A program made the position numbers and the translations under genes. This document shows, one piece after another, positions 1 to 10,115 of a stretch of 64,000 nucleotides of DNA; position 1 is the stretch's first letter, and each line of letters begins with the position of its first letter. The DNA is taken from positions 22,631,985 through 22,695,984 of the forward strand of contig CAIIXF020000004.1 of NCBI GenBank assembly GCA_903813345.2, given 5' to 3'. The notes beneath the pieces are model-generated. The model did no database searches. It was not told the origin of the DNA and saw only the letters and a list, made by a program, of their open reading frames with translations. This DNA is from Owenia fusiformis. Lineage: Eukaryota > Annelida > Polychaeta > Sabellida > Oweniidae.

Positions 1-520
1 GTAGTGGAGCGATTTTGTTCATATTTGGTATGGCACACCGTCTAATAACACTTTTGGTGAAAGGCGGCCATTTTGAAAAATGGCCACCATTTCTACTTTT
101 TTTTACTATAACTTGAAAGGTAGTGGAGCGTTTTTGTTCGTATTTGGTATGTGAATACTCTAAGCATGGCACACTATCAAATGACACTTTTGGTGAAAGG
201 CGACCATTTTAAAAAATGGCCACCATTTTTCCTTTTTTACTATAACTTGAAAAGTAGTGGAGCAATTTTGTTCATATTTTGTATGTGAATACTATAAGCA
301 TGACACACTGTCTAATAACACTTTTGGTGGAAGGCGACCATTTTGAAAAATGGCCACCATTTTTTCTTTTTTTACTATAACTTGAAAAGTAGTGGAGCGA
401 TTTTGTTCATAATTGGTATGTGAATACTATAAGCATGGCACACTGTCTAATCTAATAACACTTTTGGTGGAAGGCGACCATTTTGAAAAATGGCCACCAT
501 TGAACTTTTTTAACTATAGA
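1..520. repeat. Tandem repeat, about 120-135 bp unit
   Basis: Four clear units begin at about 1, 120, 254 and 389. Each starts with a gtagtggagc-like block, carries a 'ggccattttgaaaaatggcc' palindromic core and ends in a T-rich stretch. Unit 1 lacks about 15 bp present in the others. A decayed fifth unit runs on to about 700. No gene is supported here. Confidence 0.9.
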
Positions 521-1179
521 GGTAGAGGTAGAAGGTGGCCATTTTGAAAAAAGGCTGCTATTTTTACATTATTTACCATAACTCAAAAAAAGTTTGTTCA
601 TATTTGGTATGTGAATACTTTAAGCAAGACAAATTGTCGAATGAGACTTTTGGTAGAAGACACCCATTTTTAAAAATGGACACCATTTGTATCATATCAT
701 ACAACCAGCCCTATCTGGGCTTATGAGACACATTTGAACATTTTAAAATAACTAGTTATTGTTTAAAAATAAAGTCTTTCCTGATCTGCATTATGTCAAT
801 TAAATACTGACCAAACATCTTAGTGTATCTTTTACTTTTAAAAATGTCACTTAAAGTCAGACTCTCTATTTCCAATTTTTCAAAGAATTATAATGCATTG
901 CTTTGGTTTGAAAACCCAGATTGTAATCATGGTTGAAAAAATGTCCATCTTGCTGATATTCAATTGAAAACAAAAACAAGTCAAAATATTGTATCTCTTA
1001 ACCATTAATTAAAATTAACATCATTTATAGATGTGCTGCTACAATGAAAGGAATTTTCTTCAAATACATACATGAAAGCAAGTAAAAATAGATATGGTAT
1101 GGTACCATATTTAAGTAGCTAATACTACTTCTAAGTTCTGGAGCCAAGAATCTTCAAAAATGCCTAAGTTAACAAGTCA
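521..1179. other. Repeat decay zone and unique AT-rich DNA
   Basis: The first part is a degenerate copy of the preceding repeat. From about 720 the sequence is AT-rich and I see no coding exon, RNA gene or repeat in it. The short open frame at 535-726 lies inside the repeat and is not credible. Confidence 0.6.
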
Positions 1180-2665
1180 TATCATGGAACATACCATGTC
1201 ACTTACTGTCATATCTAGTAACATATAATGTCACTTACTGTCAGATCTAGTTACATATAATGTCACTTACTGTCTGATCTAGTAACATATAATGTCACTT
1301 ACTGTCATATCTAGTAACATATAATGTCACTTACTGTCTGATCTAGTTACATATAATGTCACTTACTGTCTGATCTCGTAACATATGTCACTCACTGTCA
1401 GATGTGGTATCATACCATATTACTCAATGTTGTAACTTGTAACATTTCATGTGACTCACTTTCATATGTTACATACAATGTTGTACTGTCATACCTCATA
1501 ATATACCATATCACTAACTGTCAGATCTTTTAACACCTTGTCACTCATTGCCATATTTTGTATCATCACCGCATCACTCACTTTCATATCTTGTAACATA
1601 CCATGTCACTCACTGTTATATGTTGTAACATACCGTGTCACTCAATGTCTAAGTCATAACATATGATACCCTGTCAGTCACTGTCATACGTTGTAGCATA
1701 CCATGTCACTTACTGTCATAGCTTGTAACATACCTTGTAACTCACTGTTATATGTTGTAACATACCGTGTCACTCAATGTCATATGTTATAACATACCCT
1801 GTCAGTCACTGTCATACGTTGTAGCATACCATGACACTCACTGTCATAGCTTGTAACATACCCTGCCACTCACTCTTATATGTTGTAACATACCATGTCA
1901 CTCAATGTCATATGTTATAACATATCCTGTCAGTCACTGTCATATGTTGTAGCATACCATGACACTTACTGTCATAGCTTGTAACATACCCTGTCACTCA
2001 CTCTTATATGTGGTAACATACCATGTCACTCAATGTCATATGTCATAACATACCCTGTCAGTCACTGTCATACGTTGTAGCATACCATGTCACTTACTGT
2101 CATAGCTTGTATCATACCCTGTCACTCAATGTTATATGTTGTAACATACCGTGTCACTCAATGTCATATGTTGTAATATACCCTGTCAGTCACTGTCATA
2201 CGTTGTAGCATACCATGTCACTTACTGTCATAGCTTGTAACATACCCTGTCACTCACTGTTATGTCTACTAACATACCGTGTCACTCAATGTCATATGTT
2301 GTAACATACCCTCTCAGTCACTGTCATACGTTGTAGCATACCATGTCACTTAGTCAAAACTTGTAAAATACCCTGTCACTCGCTGTTATATCTTGTAACA
2401 TACCATGTCACTCAATGTTATATGTTGTAACATATCCTGTCAGTCACTGTCATATGTTGTAACATACCCTGTCAGTCACTGTCATACGTTGTAGCATACC
2501 ATGTCACTTACTGTCATAGCTTGTAACATACCCTGTCACTCACTGTTATATCTACTAACATACCGTGTCACTCAATGTCATATGTTGTAACATACCCTGT
2601 CAGTCACTGTCATACGTGGTAGCATACCATGTTACTTACTGTCATATCCTGTCACACACTGTTAT
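1180..2665. repeat. 32-bp minisatellite with higher-order period
   Basis: The monomer is about 32 bp (cataccatgtcacttactg, then tcatagcttgtaa). In the first 200 bp neighbouring monomers are much alike. From about 1600 variants alternate in blocks of four (gtcacttac, gtcactcac, gtcactcaa, gtcagtcac), giving a secondary period near 128 bp. That is a small higher-order satellite. Open frames through it are artefacts. Confidence 0.92.
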
Positions 2666-3870
2666 ATGGCGGCCATTTTGAATTTTTCAACAAATCTTGT
2701 CATCAAAATTGCAGGAAAACCACTTATCCGTTCAACTTGAAATTTTTACAGATGCAAGAGCAGACTATTGCCAAGATCTGATTAGGTTTTGGGTATGCTG
2801 GCTGAATTACATGGTGGCCATTTTGAATTTTTCAATTTGGCGGCCATTTTGAATTTTTCAACTTGCTCCAAATCGACCAAATTTTTTTTTAAAACATCTA
2901 CAAGTTCTCAGAAGTTCAAATCTGACCTTAGATTTCAGATTTGACCTTTCATTCACCTTCAGTGACCTTGAAAAGGTCAAAAAAGTTGATTTTCTAAATT
3001 GATATTTTGGATTTAAATTTAGGTCAGCTTAATTACAAAACACCTACTGAGGTCTGAAAAAGTTAAATTTTCAAGGTCGAATGTCAAGGTCATTAAACTA
3101 GGTCACAAATGATGTTATCCAAGTTTCTCAAAGTTTGAGACTACAAATCAATTCTTGTCATCAAAATTCCAAGAAAACCGCTAACCTGTTCAACTTGAAA
3201 TTTTTACACATGCAATAGCAGACTAGTGCCAAGATCTGATTAGGTTTAGGGCATGCTGGGTAAACTACGTGGTGGCCATTTTGAATTTTTCAACAAATCT
3301 TGTCATCAAATTTCCAGGAAAACCACTTATCCGTTCAACTTGAAATTTTTACAGATGCAAGAGCAGACTATTGCCAAGATCTGATTAGGTTTTGGGTATG
3401 CTGGCTGAATTACATGGTGGCCATTTTGAATTTTTCAATTTGGCGGCCATTTTGAATTTTTCAACTTGCTCCAAATTTACCAAATTTTTTTTTAAAACAT
3501 CTACAAGTTCTCAGAAGTTCAAATCTGACCTTAGATTTCAGATTTGACCTTTCATTCACCTTCAGTGACCTTGAAAAGGTCAAAAAAGTTGATTTTCTAA
3601 ATTGATATTTTGGATTTAAATTTAGGTCAGCTTAATTACAAAACACCTACTGAGGTCTGAAAAAGTTAAATTTTCAAGGTCGAAGGTCATCAAATTAGGT
3701 CACAAACGATGTTATCTAAATTTTCCCAAAGTTCCACACTACAAATAAATTCTTGTCATCAAAATTGCAGGAAAACCGCTAACCTTGTCAACTTGAAATG
3801 TTTACAGATGCAAGAGCAGACTAGTGCCAAGGTCTGATTAGGTTTTGGCCATGCTGGATAAATTGCATGG
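2666..3870. repeat. Direct repeat of about 600 bp, two copies, plus partial third
   Basis: The block starting at about 2690 recurs at about 3294, an offset near 603 bp, with only scattered changes. The start of the block appears again at about 3150 and 3745. Each copy contains ggccattttgaatttttcaa motifs and a cluster of TGACCT/AGGTCA half-sites. A diverged fragment of the same family is at 47518-47596, so this is an interspersed repeat family. Confidence 0.88.
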
Positions 3871-5421
3871 TGGCCAGTTTGCTCTTCAAAGTGCGATATT
3901 TATCACTGTGTGTCTTGTTAATAAATGTTTTTATTATTGATTTATTCAGGTCCTCAGAAATGTACAGCAAACAATTAGGATGACAAAGAAAACCAGATAG
4001 ACACGAGGAAATTGCCACAATACTTCACCAGTATTTATCGTGAAAAACAACTTTTCTTTAATTCACTGCAAGGAGCTGTTGAATATGAACAATTAGGATG
4101 ATAAATGATATGAGACGGCTTAAGGAATGACCACATTACTTCACCAGGATTTATATACATATGTATTCGCTGATTAAAAAATAGAAAGACATATGCAGCA
4201 ATAGGCATAATAAATCATACAGGATGTCACACAAGGATTTATGTACATACTGCATATTATATTCAAGGCTATTTAAATGATACCAGATGGATGGAATGAG
4301 GAATTGTGACAGTTGTGATTCTTCTAGACCATGGTGTGAGTGAAGTGTGAAGATGCCCCCCCCCCAACATAACAGATAGCACTTTGAATCAAGTGTGTAG
4401 GTGCCACCCCTCCCAATAAACTTTAGCAACATTTTTAAAATAAAAGACAGATGTTGATATAATACAGTACAAAAAGGTCATGAAAATTTTTGCAAGGGTA
4501 ATATACATGTAGTATTGTAATAACATAGATGTGTGATGGCTTCATAGCATATACTTTGATCTACAAAGAGGTCATGAAAAATGGAATTTTTTGCAAGGGT
4601 AATATAGTATGGTAATTACATAGAGATGTGTGATGGCTTGATAGCATATACTTTGATCAGCATTAGTCAAGTTCTGAAATCACTTTATCCCGCAGCAAAT
4701 TTTTTTACCCAGCGCCGGGATATGTCAGGTCTCAATTAATTATATCCCGTCGTTTGCAAAAAAAAAATTACGGGACAGTGAGTTTGAGAAACTGACTGTC
4801 CCGAGGCTCAGTGCTACAAAGTGCTCATACGGGATAAAGGTGTTTGCAATTGCGACTATCCCGCGAGCCCTATAAAATTACGTGACAGTGTAACTGTGAT
4901 TTATTATATCCCGCTCTGTGAAAAACATTTGTCGGGCTCGGGACTAATAATCAGATCTTTAAATATTTAGTCTTTAAGAGACGTTATACCATTGGCAGGA
5001 GTATATCGTTACGATATCCTCCGGTTATTCATTTTGCCAGTAAATGTCAAATTTATTTTTTAATGTTATTATACATTTAGTGCACTAAGTGTAGGATAAT
5101 GTGACCATTATTCTCCGCTTGTTGATTTCTCGCCAAATTGACTCTATTTGGCATGAAATTAATTTTGCAATGATATTATACATCTAGTACACTCCTTGTA
5201 AGTGTAGGATAATAAGAACATCCTATAATTTTTCCGTGTAACTATATTGTGAGTACATTTAAAATTTTAAAATTAACATATTTACAATATATATTACATT
5301 TGCACAAGCAAATTATACTTTGCGTACATTAGAAATACAGTCTTTGGCTTTCAAAACCATTGCTTCATCATTTGCTGATTTGAAAGTAAAAAAAATACTC
5401 ATTGTATGAATAACAAGATCT
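3871..5421. other. Non-coding, with small local duplications
   Basis: No coding exon seen. Visible structure: imperfect repeats starting acaattaggatga at about 3972 and 4089; a tandem duplication of about 95 bp (about 4470-4565 and 4566-4662) containing gcaagggtaatat and gatggctt; a stretch at 4685-4960 with repeated tatcccg/cgggata motifs in both orientations; and two related blocks with 'gtgtaggataat' near 5090 and 5201. Confidence 0.6.
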
Positions 5422-5435
5422 AAGGACCTCATTTT
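5422..5435. repeat. LINE target-site duplication, left copy
   Basis: AAGGACCTCATTTT here is identical to 7963-7976. The pair brackets the LINE fragment, and this copy directly precedes the T-rich (minus-strand A-rich) 3' tail, as target-primed reverse transcription produces. Confidence 0.85.
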
Positions 5436-6369
5436 TTATTTTTTATTTTTTTTTTTATTTCTCTATTCAAACAGTACAAGTACAAAAATTAGAACAGTTC
5501 AGATATTTTTCACACCACCTACATTCATTCAGACATTTGCAACAGTCATGCTTTTAAGTTCAGGTACATAATAAAACATATTTTTTTTCAAATTGCACCT
5601 CATACAAATTGGGATTCATTCGTCGAACTCTTTAATAAAAATATAGTACTTAATTGCAAGGGTAAGTCTATTTGGTAAGATATTTTTATTATTAGCTTGC
5701 CTTCCAAAAACCATGTCATGGGCGTTAAAATCGAAATCAACTTTAAATAAACGCTTTAAATTCCCTTTGATTGCTTTCAGAAATATTTGAATCCTTATGC
5801 ACTCCCAGAATTTGTGTTTTAACGTATCTCGAAAGGCACAATAGTTACATTTAGAGTCATTTTTAATGCCTATCTGCGCTAAAAAGGCATTTGTAGTGCA
5901 GATACCATGAGGAATTTTAAACTGAAGTTGTCGCGTTTTATTCTGTTTCGTACACATATAAGGCATTTTAAAATAATCGGTTCTCTTTAATTCACGATCA
6001 TGTTTGTCTTTATATAACGGTTCCAAGAACTTGTTTCCATTTAATATTGCTTGAATTGATTTAACCGTTATACTAGAGATTGTCACCTGTTTTTCACCAA
6101 GTTTCAAATACACGAGTTCTTCCTGTATGCTGGGTTCAAAGGTCGAATTTAAATCTGATTTCAATAGAAATTTCCAATCATTTGGTATAGCCGATATGAT
6201 TGAAAAATACTCAAGAAAGTTGATATTAATATTATACAGGGTGTCCAATAAATAAGGTGAAAGATATTGTAACTTTCTTAATATTGCACCAATCTTGATG
6301 AAATTTTCAGAGTTTGTAGTCCAAACCTTTTTACCTTTATTCCGTGAATTTAATGCGTCTTCTATTTGA

Positions 6370-7140
6370 TTGGCCAGAGTTGTGGTTGCTATAGCAACTG
6401 AAACAACAAAAAGGCGGGGCAAGTTTGTTTACGTCACAACTTTCCAAAACATATTTATTCTTTCTGATCGATAGCTTTATTCATACTCCCAGGTCTATTA
6501 CTACCACAAATACAATATAAAAACAGTCCTAAAGTTCCATTGTTTTGAAAATGAGCTATTCACCATAATGTCCATCTCTAGCTATACACTTTTTATGCCA
6601 TCAACCACTCTCTAAACACACTTTAAAACCCATTCTTGCTCATTTCCCGAAGTCTTGCTAAGACATGTAATCTGAGTTCACACACAGCTATGCTTACTAG
6701 TGAAACTATTAGGGCACTGGGACTACCCTTACTTGCACACCCTCCATATTCCCAAGACCTTGCACCCAATGACTTTTACTTATATACAGAACTCAAGCGT
6801 GACTTGAGAGGAAATAAATTTGGAAGCACTGATGAACTCAGATCACATGTCTTAGCAAGACTTCGGGAATGAGCAAGAATGTGTTTGAAAGTGTGTTTAG
6901 AGAGTGGGTGAATAGGCATAAGAATTGTATAGCTAGAGATGGACATTCTGTTGAATAGCTTATTTTCATAACAATGGGGCTTTAGAACTGTTTTTATATT
7001 ATATTTGTGGTAGTTATAGACCTGGGAGTATGAATAAAGCTATCAGAAAGAAGAAATATGTTTTGGAAAGTTGTGACGTAAATAAACTTGCCCCGCCTTT
7101 TTGTTGTTTTGGTTGCTATAGCAACCACAACTCTGGCCAA
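6370..7140. mobile_element. Mariner-derived foldback element with ~300-bp inverted ends
   Basis: Arms of about 300 bp (6370-6675 and 6835-7140) are inverted copies of each other. They begin ttggccagagttgtggttgc and include ggttgctatagcaac and a caagacttcgggaatgagc block. The arms are nearly identical apart from small indels. The element sits inside the LINE and separates its thumb and C-terminal regions. I see no clean TA duplication at the ends. The right arm overlaps transposase-like coding sequence, so the left arm seems to be an inverted copy of the original 3' end. Confidence 0.87.
6636..6872 (+). pseudogene. Mariner/Tc1 transposase C-terminal fragment
   Basis: The open frame encodes HPPYSQDLAPNDFYLYTELK followed by RDLRGNKFGSTDELRSHV. 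This matches the conserved region around the last catalytic aspartate of mariner-type transposases (HPPYSPDLAPxD). Only about 50 residues look like transposase. The catalytic DD part and the DNA-binding domain are missing, so it is a relic within the foldback element. Confidence 0.85.
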
Positions 7141-7962
7141 CTTAGTCTTAAACTCATTGTACTGTAAAAAAAACCATTCTCGTTAAGAAGGTCATTAATA
7201 TAAATGACTCCCTTTTCCATGACATGTTTGTACATCACCTCCTTATCATTAATTAGAATTGATTTGTTGTTCCAAATTATTTCACCTTTAACCCCTGAAC
7301 TGGTTCTAGGCGGCGACATATTTCTTAATTCTGAATAGTTTCGAAGCAAATTCATATAAAAGGTAGGAACATTGTGTGCCAGTGTTTTAATATCATAATT
7401 ACACTGCAACAAAAAATAAACTTGAGGAATAAGCTTCCAGTGACTAGTTCGTGTGTCAAGTAAACGTCTTAACCACATTAATTTCAAGGCTTTCTCCATT
7501 GTGAACATATTAATCATTCTTAGACCCCCATCCTCAAAATCCCCTATAAAAGTATTTCGCTTAATTTTCTCACCCTTTCCTCCCCATAAAAAAGAATAGA
7601 CTAGTCGTTGAGCCTTCGTCAAGATATCATCAGGCGTATTGGTCATTGTCATCGAGTATATTAGCTTCGACACTGCCTGTGACTTAATCATGAGTACCTT
7701 TCCATAAAAAGTAAGATCTCGCTTTGACCACAATATAAGACCTTTTCAAGCATATTTAACTTTCTCTCAAAATTATCCGTGTTATTTGCATTTGTGTCAT
7801 ATGATATTTTTATCCTGGTATCTTTACCCATTTCAGACCAAAAAGGTTTATTTCATTATTATGACGATCACTTCCAATATACATACACTCTGTTTTTTCT
7901 CTATTAATACATAAACCTGATATTAGTCTGAAATCTTCAAAGATGTCCAATGCTTTTTGTAA

Positions 7963-7976
7963 AAGGACCTCATTTT
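7963..7976. repeat. LINE target-site duplication, right copy
   Basis: AAGGACCTCATTTT, identical to 5422-5435, lies at the truncated 5' boundary of the LINE. Confidence 0.85.
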
Positions 7977-8312
7977 GGATCTTTGCAATTTTTAAAAGTA
8001 GACAACTGGATATGCTAGGTGTTTATACGTTCTAAAGAATTATCAACCCTCAATTAATAAGCTTAATCTAGGTACAACTTCATCTTAGGGTACACCAATA
8101 CACCTTTTGTACAAAAATAAAAGGTGTAGACCATTATTTATGGAATGAGTTATGTTTATCTGAAAATAGCACATGGTCATGGAATTTCATCAAATTACAG
8201 GCTGCCTTTTAGATATTTTGCTCTCCTCTTGAAGAATCCTAATTTACTGAGCTTTGAATGAATTTTTTTCTTTCCAGGATTATGTAAACATCCTTTTGTT
8301 TAATTAATATAT

Positions 8313-8563
8313 GAGCCTGGCCATAGGAAAACCGGTCTTATCACAAAAATTAAAATTGTGCTACAGAGCCAAAAATGTGCCCACGATTTAGAGGAAAATG
8401 TGCTAAATTCGGATCCGACTTTTTGGTCTATATATGCAAGGAAAAATTGTTATGACATAAGCAATGGCTCATTTGAAAGGTTTCTTTGTGCTTTTTAAGA
8501 TAAACAAAAAATCAGAATATTGAAAAAATCTGTGATAAAACCCCTTTTCCTGTGACCGTGCTC
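8313..8563. mobile_element. MITE, copy 1 (GAGCCTGGCC family)
   Basis: It starts gagcctggccataggaaaac and ends with the near-complement ccttttcctgtgaccgtgctc. A second copy is at 24659-24891 with the same interior (gtgctacagagccaaaaatg). The repeated inverted termini mark it as a non-autonomous DNA transposon. Confidence 0.85.
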
Positions 8564-9693
8564 AATTATAAAGGATAAAGCTACGTAAAGCTTTGAAAGG
8601 ATGCAGCTGTATAATCCGTTGGGAGTTTTTACATAGAGCATAACAATTCTCGACTCTAATTAGTGTTTCTTTATGTGCCATTTTTGTTGATTGTCGGGAA
8701 TTCAAAATTGACAAATTCCATTCATGCTGCATTTTCAGACGTTTTATTTTCATCCTTTCTACTTTTTTGATGTAGATGATATGATTACTTTCACATATGC
8801 AGGCTTTAGTAAATTAAAATATAGTTGTAGTAGTGTTTGGGGAAATATCTCTGACATTTCTCCCCGCCAGGCCCGTACCCAGGATTTGCCAGGGGGTTTA
8901 CGTTTTAAAATTTCAAGGGGGGATTTATGTTTGACAACTTTGGCCCAAAAATGGCAAAAATCACTTAAAAAGTGCTCAGAATGGTGAAAAACTGCATAAT
9001 TTTGAAAGAAATTTGGCCAGGGGGGGGGGGGTTATAATAAACAACTTCATACTTGCTTTAAAAAATCTTATTTTATTGAATTATGATATCCAGTGACAGT
9101 GTAGTCATGCTTAGCCTAGAAGGGAGGGTGTGTTTTTAGCGTGCCCTTGTCACGAACCATGAAGCATACGGGATATGAAGCATATGGTAGAGGTGAGTGG
9201 ACATGTTTTCCTGAAAATATTAACATTACTTTACGAGTCTATGAAGAAATGTTGATCTTTTTTTTACGCAAAAAATAATCAATTAAGGCATAACGTGGAC
9301 TTCAATTAGGACTGACGTGGACTTCATACGTGGAGATTATATTGTAAAATTGTGTTCATATTTTCGAAACACGTCAAATCCCGTCGTGCCCCTTAGATAG
9401 TTAGAAGTTACTTAAGGTAATTAAAAGGATCAGTTGTTTTATTTCAATATATGTACGAGTATCTTTACAAGGTCATACGTGGTATACGGTACATACGGAG
9501 CAAAATTTAATCACTTTCATCAGATGGTGATTACAGAAACCAAATTATGACGTTTAGGAAAATGGCTTTAATTTAATACTGTTAAAGTATTTTTCTTGTG
9601 AAAAGAATTGCTGATAAATATTCTCAACATTAGAAAATATAGTTCGAGAGGGGTACACAAACGCCCTTATTTATGGAAGCGAGTGAATCCCAT
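8564..9693. other. Non-coding DNA with one transposon end
   Basis: No coding exon seen. At about 8870-9030 a block starting caggcccgtacccaggattt and ending in a long G run resembles the element at 29262-29402, but lacks a matching inverted right end. The rest is AT-rich and unremarkable. Confidence 0.5.
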
Positions 9694-10115
9694 ACTATCA
9701 CGCGATCCCAACTTCGACCGTTAATTTGAATTTTTGACCTACCGGATGTTTGTAATTCAAGGATTACGAGTCTCATACTGCACCATTTTTCTTCAAACTT
9801 GTTCCATTCAAAGCATAACGAAAATCCCTTTCTGATGGTACATTATTCTCTTAAACAGAGTCCCTACTTCCAGCTGTATTTTGGTCCCCAGCTGTAAGAA
9901 GGGCTTCTAACAGCTGGGGACCAAACCGCTGCTAGAACGAGGGACTCTTTACAATAAAGTAATGCACCGAAAGAAAGGTAATTTTGTTTTGCTTTTAATG
10001 GTATAAGTTTGAAGAAAAACGGTGCAGTGTGAGACTCGCAATCCTTGATTTTCAAGCACCTGGAAGGTCAAAAATTCAAATTAACGGTCGAAGTTAGGAC
10101 CGCGTGACTATGTAA
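9694..10115. mobile_element. Near-perfect 420-bp palindrome (foldback element)
   Basis: Left arm 9694-9897 and right arm about 9907-10115 are inverted copies, separated by only about 10 bp. The outer ends contain acttcgaccgttaatttgaa and its complement. The centre is tccccagctgt, a short loop, then acagctgggga. It can form a very long hairpin or cruciform. Small mismatches and indels between the arms show it is not brand new. Confidence 0.88.

Larger units (their letters stand above)
5436..7962 (-). mobile_element. 5'-truncated L1-like LINE, split by a nested element
   Basis: Three minus-strand pieces read in LINE order. About 7960-7745 encodes the end of the reverse-transcriptase palm (INREKT, then YIGSDRHN) and contains a stop. 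7733-7141 encodes the thumb region (WSKRDLTFYGKVLMIKS, then SKLIYSM). 6369-5616 encodes the C-terminal domain with a cysteine-histidine motif (CNYC, then H and C). The 3' end on plus is a run of T and TTTATTT, the copied tail. The protein is interrupted by stops and by an insertion at 6370-7140, so the copy is dead. A 14-bp target-site duplication flanks it. Confidence 0.88.

Noticed and set aside
2023-2208. Open frame in the 32-bp satellite
   Set aside because: Chance absence of stops within repeated units.
1180-2665. CRISPR-like regular spacing
   Set aside because: Spacers are not unique; this is a contiguous eukaryotic satellite in an intron-containing genome.
9864-10055. Minus-strand frame of 63 codons
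   Set aside because: Lies within one arm of the palindrome; no coding evidence.
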